Origin: JBATTK01 sp049670505
Lineage (GTDB): Bacteria > Bacteroidota > Bacteroidia > Flavobacteriales > Flavobacteriaceae
Direction: 5' to 3'
Assembly: GCA_049670505.1 (NCBI GenBank)
Contig: JBATTK010000178.1
Coordinates: 1 to 15,489 of the forward strand
Length of the DNA: 15,489 nucleotides
A program made the translations under genes and the position numbers. Positions 1 through 6,950 of the stretch are shown in pieces; positions within the stretch are counted from its first letter, which is position 1; each line of letters opens with the position of its first letter. The notes beneath the pieces were generated by a model, which did not search any database, was not told the origin of the DNA, and saw only the letters and a program-made list of their open reading frames with translations.

Positions 1-388
1 GCTCTATACTAGCAAGCAATAGCTCGGATGTCTCGGCATCCTCCGCCAAATCCAATAAATTATACAACTTGTCACCTACTTCCGAAAAATGTTTTCCTAT
101 AAGCTGCGATGCCCGTTTATTGCTGATTCCTTTTTTAATCCTAAAAAGGTAAAAAAGAGGGGTAAGAATATAAGTAAAAAGCAAATAAAGTTCAACCCCG
201 ATAAAAGCCAACAACAACAATAAACGCCCTGTTGAACCTAGCCAAAGAAAATACTCTACGGCCAGAATAAGCATAAAGTACAATAATCCCAGTGCCAAAA
301 AAAGCAGTGCTCCCTTAATGAGCATTTTATTGTAATACTTTTTCGAAAATCGATTTAGCTTGTCCAGTATATTATGATAACTCTCCAA
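1..388 (-). CDS. DUF4175-family membrane protein, N-terminal part (truncated by window edge)
   Basis: Reverse-strand reading frame with no stop over 129 codons, running off the left edge. It starts (M)ESYHNILDKLNRF, followed by KKYYNKMLIKG, two strongly hydrophobic segments at about residues 25-47 and 53-75, then a basic stretch (YLFRIKKGISNKRASQLIG) and FSEVGDKLYNLLDLAE...ELLLASIE. I recognise this as the N-terminus of the large DUF4175-type proteins of Bacteroidota, which carry two N-terminal membrane helices before a long coiled-coil/soluble region; their function is unknown to me. The start is inferred as TTG (386-388): an in-frame TAA lies five codons upstream, no ATG occurs between, and the first internal ATG (codon 22) would cut off the conserved KYY...IKG segment. 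Diverges from the AlkB-like gene with about 75 bp between the two starts. Confidence 0.8.
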   Translation of the reverse strand, partial: MESYHNILDKLNRFSKKYYNKMLIKGALLFLALGLLYFMLILAVEYFLWLGSTGRLLLLLAFIGVELYLLFTYILTPLFYLFRIKKGISNKRASQLIGKHFSEVGDKLYNLLDLAEDAETSELLLASIE

Positions 389-394
389 AAACCA

Positions 395-415
395 GTATAT
401 TTAATAGCAATATAC
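395..415. repeat. Imperfect inverted repeat between divergent genes, plus a direct copy at 364-373
   Basis: GTATATT (395-401) is followed after 7 bases by its reverse complement AATATAC (409-415). The 10-mer CCAGTATATT occurs twice in direct orientation, at 364-373 and 392-401, 28 bp apart; the inverted copy extends as AATATACcTG with one extra base. It sits between the DUF4175-protein start (388) and the AlkB-like start (464), a position suited to an operator, but the sequence is AT-rich and the first direct copy lies inside coding sequence, so chance is a real alternative. Confidence 0.3.
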
Positions 416-463
416 CTGATACCAAGGGAACAGCACATCAAAAATTTGTTAAAAAGCTCACTC

Positions 464-1507
464 ATGAAGGATTTAAAATATTTGGCAGCCATGAGTATTC
501 CCATTTCGGCCGTCATCAGTATCTATTTTAAAGGGTATTGGAGTTTTTTCACTCCTTTCTATGCATTTGTCATGATTCCCATCTTGGAACTTTTGCTGCC
601 GCACGACCCCTCTAACTTAGAAGGGAAAGAAAGGGAAGCCAAGAAAAAAAGCAAGGTTTTCGATTGGATGCTGTATCTCAATATTCCTATAGTTTATGGC
701 CTTCTCATCTATACCCTAATAGATATTACGCAGCATGCGTATACCCTATATGAAATTATCGGGCTTGTATTTTCTATAGGTATCGTTTTGGGCACCAACG
801 GAATAAACGTTGCGCATGAGCTGGGTCACAGGCAAACGACCAATGAGCGTTATTTGGCCAAATTCTTGTTATTACCCTCCTTATATATGCATTTTTATAT
901 TGAACATAACTTTGGACACCATGCCCATGCGGCCACCAAAGAAGATCCGGCCACGGCCTCCTATAACCAATCCGTATACTCTTTCTGGATAACCTCGGTT
1001 GTACGTCAATACGCTAGTGCATGGAAGCTACAACGGAAACTGCTCAAAAGTACCGATCGACCATTTTTATCCCCAAAGAACGATATGTTATGGTATACCC
1101 TGTTTCAACTCTCTTATTTAATAACCGTTACTTTCGTATTTGGTAAGTTGGGACTATTATTTGCAGTAGCGGCCGGAACGGTCGGGTTCTTGTTGTTAGA
1201 GACAGTGAATTACATTGAACATTACGGTTTAATGCGTAAAAAATTGCCCTCCGGTCGTTACGAACGTGTTAGGGAAATACATTCCTGGAACAGCAATCAC
1301 GTTATGGGCCGTATCGTTCTTTATGAATTAACAAGGCATAGCGATCATCATTATAAGTCTTCCAAGAAATACCAAATATTGGATTATCATGATATTTCAC
1401 CTCAAATGCCCTTTGGTTATCCAACCTCCATGGTCATGTCTTTCCTTCCTCCCTTGTGGTTCAGTATTATGAATAAAAGAATTCCTGCGGAAATGAAGAC
1501 TTCTTGA
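464..1507 (+). CDS. alkB: AlkB-type membrane di-iron alkane/fatty-acyl monooxygenase
   Basis: A 347-aa integral-membrane non-heme di-iron hydroxylase of the alkane 1-monooxygenase family, which oxidises terminal methyl groups of alkanes or similar chains using O2 and electrons from rubredoxin. All signature boxes are visible: HELGHR (H118-H122), EHNFGHH (H148, H152, H153), NYIEHYG (N249-H253) and RHSDHH (H292, H295, H296), with EDPA after the second box and a PFGYP motif near the end, as in AlkB. Hydrophobic helices surround them. I chose the ATG at 464 (MKDLKYLAAMSIP) because it gives a normal family N-terminus; an in-frame ATG at 374 would add 30 non-hydrophobic-patterned residues and overlap the divergent gene. 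There is no fused rubredoxin and no rubredoxin or reductase gene nearby, so substrate and electron donor are open: alkane, or fatty-acid-like chains, are both possible. Confidence 0.9.
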   Translation: MKDLKYLAAMSIPISAVISIYFKGYWSFFTPFYAFVMIPILELLLPHDPSNLEGKEREAKKKSKVFDWMLYLNIPIVYGLLIYTLIDITQHAYTLYEIIGLVFSIGIVLGTNGINVAHELGHRQTTNERYLAKFLLLPSLYMHFYIEHNFGHHAHAATKEDPATASYNQSVYSFWITSVVRQYASAWKLQRKLLKSTDRPFLSPKNDMLWYTLFQLSYLITVTFVFGKLGLLFAVAAGTVGFLLLETVNYIEHYGLMRKKLPSGRYERVREIHSWNSNHVMGRIVLYELTRHSDHHYKSSKKYQILDYHDISPQMPFGYPTSMVMSFLPPLWFSIMNKRIPAEMKTS

Positions 1508-1556
1508 TCATAGAAAATACCCTCATTTTGTCGGGCGCCCCAAGTTGCCCTAGGTT

Positions 1557-1564
1557 TATCTTTG
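1557..1564 (+). promoter_or_regulatory. Candidate -7 box (TATCTTTG), distal, upstream of gltX
   Basis: A perfect match to the Bacteroidetes -7 consensus TAnnTTTG, 86 bp before the gltX start. The nearest upstream TTG at 1528-1530 is 26 bases away, longer than the usual 17-23, so support rests on the -7 box only. Could be an alternative gltX promoter. Confidence 0.3.
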
Positions 1565-1623
1565 AGACACGGATTATCCATTTCCTTAATGGACATCAAC
1601 TTTTTTCTTGCTTTGGCAAGCCC

Positions 1624-1631
1624 TATCTTTG
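1624..1631 (+). promoter_or_regulatory. Candidate -7 box (TATCTTTG), proximal gltX promoter
   Basis: A second perfect TAnnTTTG match, 18 bp before the gltX ATG, which would give a very short leader. No well-spaced TTG is present; a T-run at 1601-1606 lies near the expected -33 position. The identical octamer occurs 67 bp upstream, so gltX may have two tandem promoters. Confidence 0.4.
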
Positions 1632-1649
1632 TGTTTCAAATCTAAGTTC

Positions 1650-3158
1650 ATGAGTAAAAAAGTACGCGTTCGTTTTGCCCCTAGCCCAACCGGGCCTTTA
1701 CATATTGGCGGGGTTCGCACCGCATTGTTCAATTATCTTTTTGCTAAAAAGCATGGTGGCGATTTTATCCTACGGATCGAGGACACCGATCAGAAGCGCT
1801 ATGTAGCGGGTGCCGAGGACTATATAATAGAAGCGTTGGAATGGTGTAAAATCCCTTTTGACGAAGGACCGGGCAAAGACGGAGGCCATGGCCCCTACCG
1901 ACAAAGTGAAAGAAAACAGTTGTATAAACAATATGCCGAAGAATTAATAGCCAAAGGAAAGGCCTATTATGCCTTTGATACCACCGAAAAACTGGATTTC
2001 CATAGAAAAGACCATGAAGCCAAAGGCAAGACCTTTATCTATAATTGGCATAATCGCTTAAAATTGACCAATTCCTTGGCCCTTTCCCAAGAAGAAACTC
2101 AGGCAAAATTGGATGCTAAAAAAGATTATGTCATTCGATTTAAAACCCCCCAAGATGAAAAATTAAAACTTAACGATCGGATACGCGGAGCGATAGAAAT
2201 AGATACCAATGTTTTAGACGATAAAGTACTGTTTAAAAGTGATGGTATGCCTACATACCATTTGGCCAATATTGTAGACGACCATTTAATGGAAATAAGC
2301 CATGTAATCCGGGGCGAGGAATGGTTGCCTTCCCTGGCGCTTCATCAACAACTCTATGATGCCTTTGGATGGAAAACGCCCGAGTTTGCGCATTTACCCT
2401 TGATAATGAAGCCTGTAGGTAAAGGCAAGCTAAGTAAACGGGATGGGGAAAAAGGAGGTTTTCCGGTATTTCCCTTATCATGGAACCAATCTTTGGGTTA
2501 TCGCGAAACAGGTTATTTTCCCGGGGCCGTCATCAATTTTTTGGCCTTATTGGGTTGGAATCCGGGAACGGAACAGGAAATCTTTAGTCTTACCGAACTC
2601 ATAAAAGCCTTTACTCTGGACCGTGTGAATAAATCCGGTGCCCGTTTTGATCCTGAAAAAACCAAATGGTACAATCATCATTATTTGCAGGAAAAAACCA
2701 ATTCGGAATTGGCCGTTCTATTTATGCCCATCCTTAAAGAAAAAGCTTCGGGGTCGCTTTCGGCAAATGATTTAAACTATGTAGAAAAAGTGGTGTCCTT
2801 AATTAAGGAGCGGGCTACATTTGCGTCCGACTTATGGGATTTGGGTCATTATTTCTTTGTATCCCCCAAGAGTTACAATGAAAAAGCCGCAAAAAAGCAG
2901 TGGAAACCGGGTACCTCGGAAATCATAGCGGAATTGGTAGTTCTTTTAGGGGGAATCGACGACTTTTCTTCCGAAAGCATAGAACAGCGGACAAAGCAAT
3001 GGATAGGCGAACGGCAACTTTCCTTTGGGCAGGTTATGGCCCCTTTACGCCTAGCCATCGTGGGGGACTTAAAGGGACCCCATGTTTTTGATATCCTAAC
3101 CTTGATCGGCAAAGAAGAAAGCATACTCAGAATGGAGCAGGCAGTGAAAACACTCTAA
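1650..3158 (+). CDS. gltX: Glutamyl-tRNA synthetase (glutamate--tRNA ligase)
   Basis: A 502-aa cytoplasmic class I aminoacyl-tRNA synthetase that charges tRNA-Glu. The N-terminus VRVRFAPSPTGPLHIGG carries the HIGH-type ATP motif (H18-I19-G20-G21) and the KMSKS-type loop is K260-L-S-K-R264, followed by DGEKGGFPVFPL, a form I associate with Bacteroidota GluRS. RIEDTDQKR and the DGMPTYHLANIVDDHLM block of the catalytic core are intact, and the helical anticodon-binding half completes a normal length. The start is the ATG at 1650 (MSKKVRVRF); an in-frame ATG at 1608 would add 14 residues not expected in the family and would swallow the proximal promoter box. As glnS is also present in this window, GluRS here is probably the discriminating kind, which is inference. 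It appears monocistronic; the MITE-like unit begins 18 bp after its stop. Confidence 0.97.
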   Translation: MSKKVRVRFAPSPTGPLHIGGVRTALFNYLFAKKHGGDFILRIEDTDQKRYVAGAEDYIIEALEWCKIPFDEGPGKDGGHGPYRQSERKQLYKQYAEELIAKGKAYYAFDTTEKLDFHRKDHEAKGKTFIYNWHNRLKLTNSLALSQEETQAKLDAKKDYVIRFKTPQDEKLKLNDRIRGAIEIDTNVLDDKVLFKSDGMPTYHLANIVDDHLMEISHVIRGEEWLPSLALHQQLYDAFGWKTPEFAHLPLIMKPVGKGKLSKRDGEKGGFPVFPLSWNQSLGYRETGYFPGAVINFLALLGWNPGTEQEIFSLTELIKAFTLDRVNKSGARFDPEKTKWYNHHYLQEKTNSELAVLFMPILKEKASGSLSANDLNYVEKVVSLIKERATFASDLWDLGHYFFVSPKSYNEKAAKKQWKPGTSEIIAELVVLLGGIDDFSSESIEQRTKQWIGERQLSFGQVMAPLRLAIVGDLKGPHVFDILTLIGKEESILRMEQAVKTL

Positions 3159-3259
3159 TGCCGGACTTATCTTTTATAATTAACGTCAGTTCGACCTAAG
3201 GCACACTATTAAAAAGACGGAGATTTCCCAGAAATAGCTGTAAATCGAGCGAAATTGCG

Positions 3260-3274
3260 TTTTGCATGGCAAAA
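3260..3274. repeat. Short perfect hairpin inside the MITE-like unit
   Basis: TTTTGC, a 3-base loop ATG, then GCAAAA: a perfect 6-bp stem. On its own it is short; its significance comes from lying inside the inverted-repeat-bounded unit. Confidence 0.5.
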
Positions 3275-3353
3275 AAGAGCATGTAGCGACAAGATTTATC
3301 AGCGGTTTTGTGATTTGTCATAAAAATTTCCTAGAGATCTTCTTGATTTTTTG

Positions 3354-3381
3354 GTTCATTTTGTATCAAGACAAAATGAAC
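3354..3381. repeat. Perfect 11-bp stem hairpin inside the MITE-like unit
   Basis: GTTCATTTTGT (3354-3364), loop ATCAAG, then ACAAAATGAAC (3371-3381), perfectly complementary. No T-run follows on the plus strand, so it is not a classical terminator for gltX. It may be the conserved structural core of the mobile unit or a binding site for its trans-acting transposase. Confidence 0.7.
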
Positions 3382-3462
3382 AAACAACTCAAAAATAAGT
3401 GTTTATGATGAAAAAATGGAACAAAAAAGATATATCGGATTAAAACGAACTCACGTTAATTA

Positions 3463-3820
3463 GGATTGAAACCCGACCCGATATGGAAGGCTACAATTGA
3501 GGAATATCCTTATACGATTATCCATTGTGGATTTGGAATGACAACAAACTGTCTTCTAGGACTATCATCCATATACAATTAGAATCGAACGGCTCTCCAA
3601 GGGTATTGGGGAAACCATCTGCTTGCAAAGACAATAAAACATACATTCGCCTTTCCCGAAATTTGTATCCAATTATTTGAAATTCCAATGCCCTTGTAAC
3701 AAATTGAACAGAAATGCAACAAATATACTGTGGAGTTTTGTAAATTACCTCGAACAGCGTTCAAGGACACTTCGTACACATTGAACGTCTCAAACAAGTA
3801 TAAACTTAAAATCTGATATT
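3463..3820. other. Non-coding stretch upstream of the SPFH gene
   Basis: 358 bp with no credible coding frame. It must contain the promoter of the SPFH gene, but I found no good TAnnTTTG match with a properly spaced TTG; the nearest idea is TTG at 3781 with a TATAAACTT-like box about 20 bp before the ATG, which is weak. No tRNA or structured RNA was recognised. A reverse-strand open frame of 72 codons at 3579-3797 looks spurious. Confidence 0.6.
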
Positions 3821-4744
3821 ATGGGCAATTTCTTATGGATACCGATTATTATTTTTGGTGCTTTCCTTTTTCTTTCTTTTGTTTTCATCGTAAAGCAACA
3901 AACCGCAGTGCTAATCGAAACTTTTGGTAAGTTTACCAGCGTTAGACATTCGGGTATTCAGTTTAAAATACCGTTCGTTCAACGCATAGCGGCACGCGTA
4001 GGGCTTAAGATTCAACAACTGGATGTAATTATTGAAACCAAGACCTTGGACGATGTATTCGTAAAGCTTAAAGTGTCCGTTCAGTACGTGGTCATTAAAG
4101 AAAAGGTATATGAGGCATTTTATAAATTGGAGTATCCACATGACCAGATTACTTCCTATGTATTTGACGTGGTGAGAGCAGAGGTTCCAAAAATGAAATT
4201 GGACGATGTCTTTGTTAAAAAAGACGATATTGCCATTGCCGTAAAATCCGAATTACAAGATGCTATGTTGGATTATGGCTATGATATCATTAAGACCTTG
4301 GTAACGGATATTGACCCGGATGCCCAGGTAAAGGAGGCCATGAATCGGATCAACGCTTCGGAACGCGAAAAGATAGCGGCTCAATTTGAAGGAGACGCGG
4401 CACGTATCCTCATCGTTGAGAAAGCAAAGGCAGAAGCGGAAAGTAAACGATTGCAAGGACAGGGTATTGCGGATCAACGTAGGGAGATTGCCAGGGGATT
4501 GGAGGAATCCGTTGAAGTTTTGAACAAGGTGGGCATCAATTCCCAAGAAGCTTCGGCACTGATCGTGGTGACGCAACATTATGATACCCTACAATCCATA
4601 GGAGAAGAAACCAATACGAATTTAATACTCCTACCCAATTCTCCACAGGCCGGAAGCGATATGCTGAACAATATGGTAGCATCCTTTACGGCCAGCAATA
4701 TGATCGGGGAATCCATGAAGCAGCAACCTCCAAAACAAAAATAG
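3821..4744 (+). CDS. Stomatin-like SPFH/Band 7 domain membrane protein
   Basis: 307 aa. A single N-terminal hydrophobic segment (about residues 4-24) is followed by the stomatin/prohibitin-type SPFH domain (about 25-200), with KQQTAVLIETFGKFTSV and GIQFKIPFVQRIAARV at its beginning and the typical VRAEVPKMKLDDVFVKKDDIA region. A charged alanine/glutamate-rich coiled coil follows (about 180-235), then a glutamine/proline-rich tail (QQPPKQK). Proteins of this family oligomerise on membranes, form lipid-microdomain scaffolds and often influence membrane protease activity; no NfeD-like or protease partner is adjacent here, so the exact role is unknown. The ATG at 3821 is the only sensible start, placing the membrane segment at the N-terminus. 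It is flanked by the MITE-containing gap and by a strong terminator, so it is probably transcribed alone. Confidence 0.93.
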   Translation: MGNFLWIPIIIFGAFLFLSFVFIVKQQTAVLIETFGKFTSVRHSGIQFKIPFVQRIAARVGLKIQQLDVIIETKTLDDVFVKLKVSVQYVVIKEKVYEAFYKLEYPHDQITSYVFDVVRAEVPKMKLDDVFVKKDDIAIAVKSELQDAMLDYGYDIIKTLVTDIDPDAQVKEAMNRINASEREKIAAQFEGDAARILIVEKAKAEAESKRLQGQGIADQRREIARGLEESVEVLNKVGINSQEASALIVVTQHYDTLQSIGEETNTNLILLPNSPQAGSDMLNNMVASFTASNMIGESMKQQPPKQK

Positions 4745-4763
4745 GCGAACTCCTTACATCAGA

Positions 4764-4791
4764 AAACCCATGCTTTGGAAAGCATGGGTTT
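4764..4791 (+). terminator. Rho-independent terminator of the SPFH gene
   Basis: A perfect 13-bp inverted repeat: AAACCCATGCTTT, GG, AAAGCATGGGTTT, followed by GTTTTTG. Since a 2-base loop is impossible, the real loop is about six bases (TTGGAA) on a stem of about 11 bp. It lies 19 bp after the stop codon. On the opposite strand the T-run is only TTTT then CTG, so it would be a weaker terminator for glnS. Confidence 0.9.
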
Positions 4792-4920
4792 GTTTTTGAC
4801 CAAAAGTTGCCCAATTGTTCCCTATTTACACCCAAAATCCAACTAAACCATCTCCTATGGACGCAACAAGACGGGTATAGGTCAATATGCTGTTATTGCC
4901 TGGAAAAACCATTAGAAGTG

Positions 4921-4942
4921 ATTAAAAAAGGTAGTTTTTAAT
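4921..4942 (-). terminator. Weak A/T-only hairpin downstream of glnS
   Basis: ATTAAAAA (4921-4928), loop AGGTAG, TTTTTAAT (4935-4942): a perfect 8-bp stem made only of A:T pairs, 46 bp beyond the glnS stop. Its low GC makes strong termination doubtful; it is the only hairpin I see near the end of glnS before the SPFH terminator. Confidence 0.3.
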
Positions 4943-4987
4943 AGAAAATACCAATCGTAATATTTCAACGGATAGAATGTGCTTATA

Positions 4988-6673
4988 CTAATTGTTCTGT
5001 TGGATTTTTGCCCACGTATCACGCAATCCGACGGTTCTGTTGAAAACCAATTTTTCCGATGTTGAATCGGTATCCACATTAAAATAGCCCAAGCGTTGAA
5101 ATTGAAAACGGTCTTCAACTTTTGCATCTTTTAGGCTTGGTTCCACATAAGCGGTGATTACTTGTAAAGAATCCGGATTTATAAAATCCATAAAATCCTT
5201 ATCCTTATGTGTATCCGGACTTTCATCCAAAAACAGTCTATCGTATAAACGTACTTCGGCTGCTATAGCGTGTTCAATGGATACCCAATGTAAAGTACCC
5301 TTTACCTTTCTAAGACTTTCTTCCGTGCCACTGCCACTTTTGCTCTTAGGATCATATGTGCATTGTATTTCTAAAATAGAACCATCGGTATCCTTTGTGC
5401 AGCTTTCCGCTTTTATGATATAGCCGTTCTTTAAGCGCACTTCTCCGCCCAACTTCAACCGAAAGAACTTTCTGTTGGCCTCTTCCCTAAAATCCTCCCG
5501 CTCTATATACAGTTCCCGGGAAAAAGGTACTTTCCGATATCCCGCGGATTCATCTCCAGGGTTATTCTCGGCATCTAACCATTCCTCTTCTCCTTCCGGA
5601 TAATTGGTAATGACCAATTTTACCGGATCCAACACCGCCATGACACGGGGTGCTATTTTGTTTAAATGTTCCCGTACATGAAATTCCAATAAAGAAACAT
5701 CGATTAAATTATCCCGTTTCGCTATTCCGATAATCTCTACAAAATTTCGGATCGATTCAGGAGTATATCCCCTTCTTCGCATTCCCGAAATTGTTGGCAT
5801 CCTAGGGTCGTCCCAGCCGTTTACAATTCCTTCTTCCACCAATCTCAGTAGTTTTCGCTTACTGACCACCGTATGGCTCAAGTTCCTTCTGGCAAACTCG
5901 CGCTGCTTTGGTCTTACCCTTTCAGTTTTGGTGATCTGATCCAAAAACCAATCGTAAAGCTCCCTATGCATAGCAAATTCCAGCGTACATAGGGAATGGG
6001 AAACCTGCTCTATATAATCGCTCTCCCCATGGGTCCAATCGTACATCGGATAAATACACCAATCGGTATTTGTTCTATGGTGCGCCTTGTGTAGCACGCG
6101 GTACATGATAGGGTCTCGCATCAGCATATTGGAAGATGCCATATCAATTTTGGCCCGTAGCACATGGGTTCCCTCCTCAAATTCCCCCTTTTTCATACGT
6201 TCAAAAAGGGCTAGGTTTTCATCAATGGGTCTATCCCTAAAAGGGCTGTCTGTTCCAGGTTCCGTAGGAGTCCCCTTTTGGGTCGCCATTTCCTCCGAGG
6301 ATTGACTATCCACATAAGCCTTACCCTGTTTTATAAGTACTAAGGCCCAATCGTATAATTGCTGAAAATAGTCGGATGCATAACATTCGTTATCCCAGGT
6401 ATAGCCCAGCCATTTTACATCCCTTTTTATAGCTTCTACATACTTCTTCTCCTCTTTAGCGGGATTGGTATCATCAAATCTAAGGTTTACGGGGGAATCA
6501 TAACGAAATCCCAGCCCAAAATTGAGACAAATGGAACTGGCATGACCTATGTGCAGATGCCCGTTGGGCTCTGGGGGGAAACGAAAGCGCAATTGATCTT
6601 TGGGGAAGCCATTGTTCAGGTCCTCCTCTATAATATGCTCTATAAAATTCAGCGATTTTGGCGCTTCACTCAT
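4988..6673 (-). CDS. glnS: Glutaminyl-tRNA synthetase (glutamine--tRNA ligase)
   Basis: A 561-aa cytoplasmic class I synthetase that charges tRNA-Gln directly with glutamine. The N-terminal catalytic domain shows RFPPEPNGHLHIGHASS with the HIGH motif at residues 41-44, RFDDTNP, the YPMYDWTHGESDYIEQVSHSLCTLEF block, and the KMSKS-like loop V-V-S-K-R (269-273) followed by GWDDPRMPTISGMRRRGY. The C-terminal two-barrel anticodon-binding domain ends with VEDRFQFQRLGYFNVD and VFNRTVGLRDTW, as in bacterial GlnRS. Length is normal and the frame intact; the ATG at 6673 precedes a short family-typical N-terminus. Having GlnRS means tRNA-Gln need not be made through the Glu-tRNA amidotransferase route. 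It faces the SPFH gene tail to tail and diverges from the surface-protein operon; a -7 box lies 20-27 bp upstream. Confidence 0.97.
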   Translation of the reverse strand: MSEAPKSLNFIEHIIEEDLNNGFPKDQLRFRFPPEPNGHLHIGHASSICLNFGLGFRYDSPVNLRFDDTNPAKEEKKYVEAIKRDVKWLGYTWDNECYASDYFQQLYDWALVLIKQGKAYVDSQSSEEMATQKGTPTEPGTDSPFRDRPIDENLALFERMKKGEFEEGTHVLRAKIDMASSNMLMRDPIMYRVLHKAHHRTNTDWCIYPMYDWTHGESDYIEQVSHSLCTLEFAMHRELYDWFLDQITKTERVRPKQREFARRNLSHTVVSKRKLLRLVEEGIVNGWDDPRMPTISGMRRRGYTPESIRNFVEIIGIAKRDNLIDVSLLEFHVREHLNKIAPRVMAVLDPVKLVITNYPEGEEEWLDAENNPGDESAGYRKVPFSRELYIEREDFREEANRKFFRLKLGGEVRLKNGYIIKAESCTKDTDGSILEIQCTYDPKSKSGSGTEESLRKVKGTLHWVSIEHAIAAEVRLYDRLFLDESPDTHKDKDFMDFINPDSLQVITAYVEPSLKDAKVEDRFQFQRLGYFNVDTDSTSEKLVFNRTVGLRDTWAKIQQNN

Positions 6674-6692
6674 CCGATATCAATTTAAGGCA

Positions 6693-6700
6693 CAAATGTA
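6693..6700 (-). promoter_or_regulatory. Candidate glnS -7 box (TACATTTG)
   Basis: A perfect TAnnTTTG on the minus strand just upstream of glnS. A TTG lies further upstream on the same strand (6728-6726) with a 25-base spacer, slightly longer than the usual 17-23. The leader would be about 10-15 bases. Confidence 0.45.
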
Positions 6701-6824
6701 GGAAAAATGCAGTGATAACGGTCTACAAAAAGCCTTCACCCTACAATAAATGCATTTCACAACATTTTTAATCGGTGCTACAACATTAAGTTTTCCATGA
6801 TGTTATTATATGTCATATTTGTTA

Positions 6825-6854
6825 TTGAATACTGCAGAAGTGATACTAGATTCG
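6825..6854 (+). promoter_or_regulatory. Candidate promoter of the T9SS surface-protein operon
   Basis: TTG (6825-6827), a 19-base spacer, then TAGATTCG (6847-6854), matching the Bacteroidetes TTG / TAnnTTTG promoter at all but one fixed position with ideal spacing. It would give a leader of roughly 90 bases to the ATG at 6951. A second -7-like box, CATATTTG at 6814-6821, lacks a TTG and is less convincing. Confidence 0.4.
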
Positions 6855-6950
6855 ATTTTTTTAGCAACTAACGCCGTATCAACAAAAACGTTTTATCGTA
6901 GCCCAAATCTGCGCAATAGAACCAGTAGTCACTCAAAACTACCACTACTT

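Larger units (their letters stand above)
3177..3462. mobile_element. MITE-like non-coding element with 17-bp terminal inverted repeats
   Basis: The left end reads TAATTAACGTCAGTTCG (3177-3193); the reverse complement of the right end (3446-3462) reads TAATTAACGTGAGTTCG, a 16/17 match, after which similarity stops. The 286-bp unit contains no plausible gene and holds two perfect hairpins (3260-3274 and 3354-3381). The outer TAATTA is itself palindromic, so it can equally be a 6-bp target-site duplication flanking 11-bp inverted repeats (ACGTSAGTTCG). It lies between gltX and the SPFH gene. I read it as a small non-autonomous mobile element or a dispersed flavobacterial repeat; from memory, ACGTCAGTTCGA-type ends and the internal hairpin recur in Flavobacteriaceae intergenic regions, but this was not checked. 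Confidence 0.6.

Noticed and set aside
374..463. Longer N-terminus for the AlkB-like protein starting at 374
   Set aside because: It would add 30 residues with no family resemblance and overlap the coding start of the divergent DUF4175-family gene; the ATG at 464 gives a normal N-terminus.
1608..1649. Upstream in-frame ATG for gltX
   Set aside because: The added 14 residues are not expected before VRVRFAPSPTG and include the TATCTTTG promoter box.
3579..3797. Reverse-strand 72-codon open frame in the gltX-SPFH gap
   Set aside because: Composition is Cys/Trp/Phe-rich without recognisable domain, hydrophobic pattern or promoter; most likely chance in non-coding DNA.
4764..4791. Bidirectional terminator also serving glnS
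   Set aside because: On the minus strand the hairpin is followed by only four Ts and then CTG, and it lies about 200 bp beyond the glnS stop; listed only for the SPFH gene.
6814..6821. CATATTTG as the operon -7 box
   Set aside because: First base deviates from TAnnTTTG and no TTG lies 17-25 bases upstream; the TTG-N19-TAGATTCG candidate is better spaced.
6810..6950. Upstream in-frame ATG for the Ig-repeat T9SS protein
   Set aside because: It would put a clear signal peptide (beginning at 6951) 47 residues into the protein; the stretch better fits a leader with a promoter at 6825-6854.
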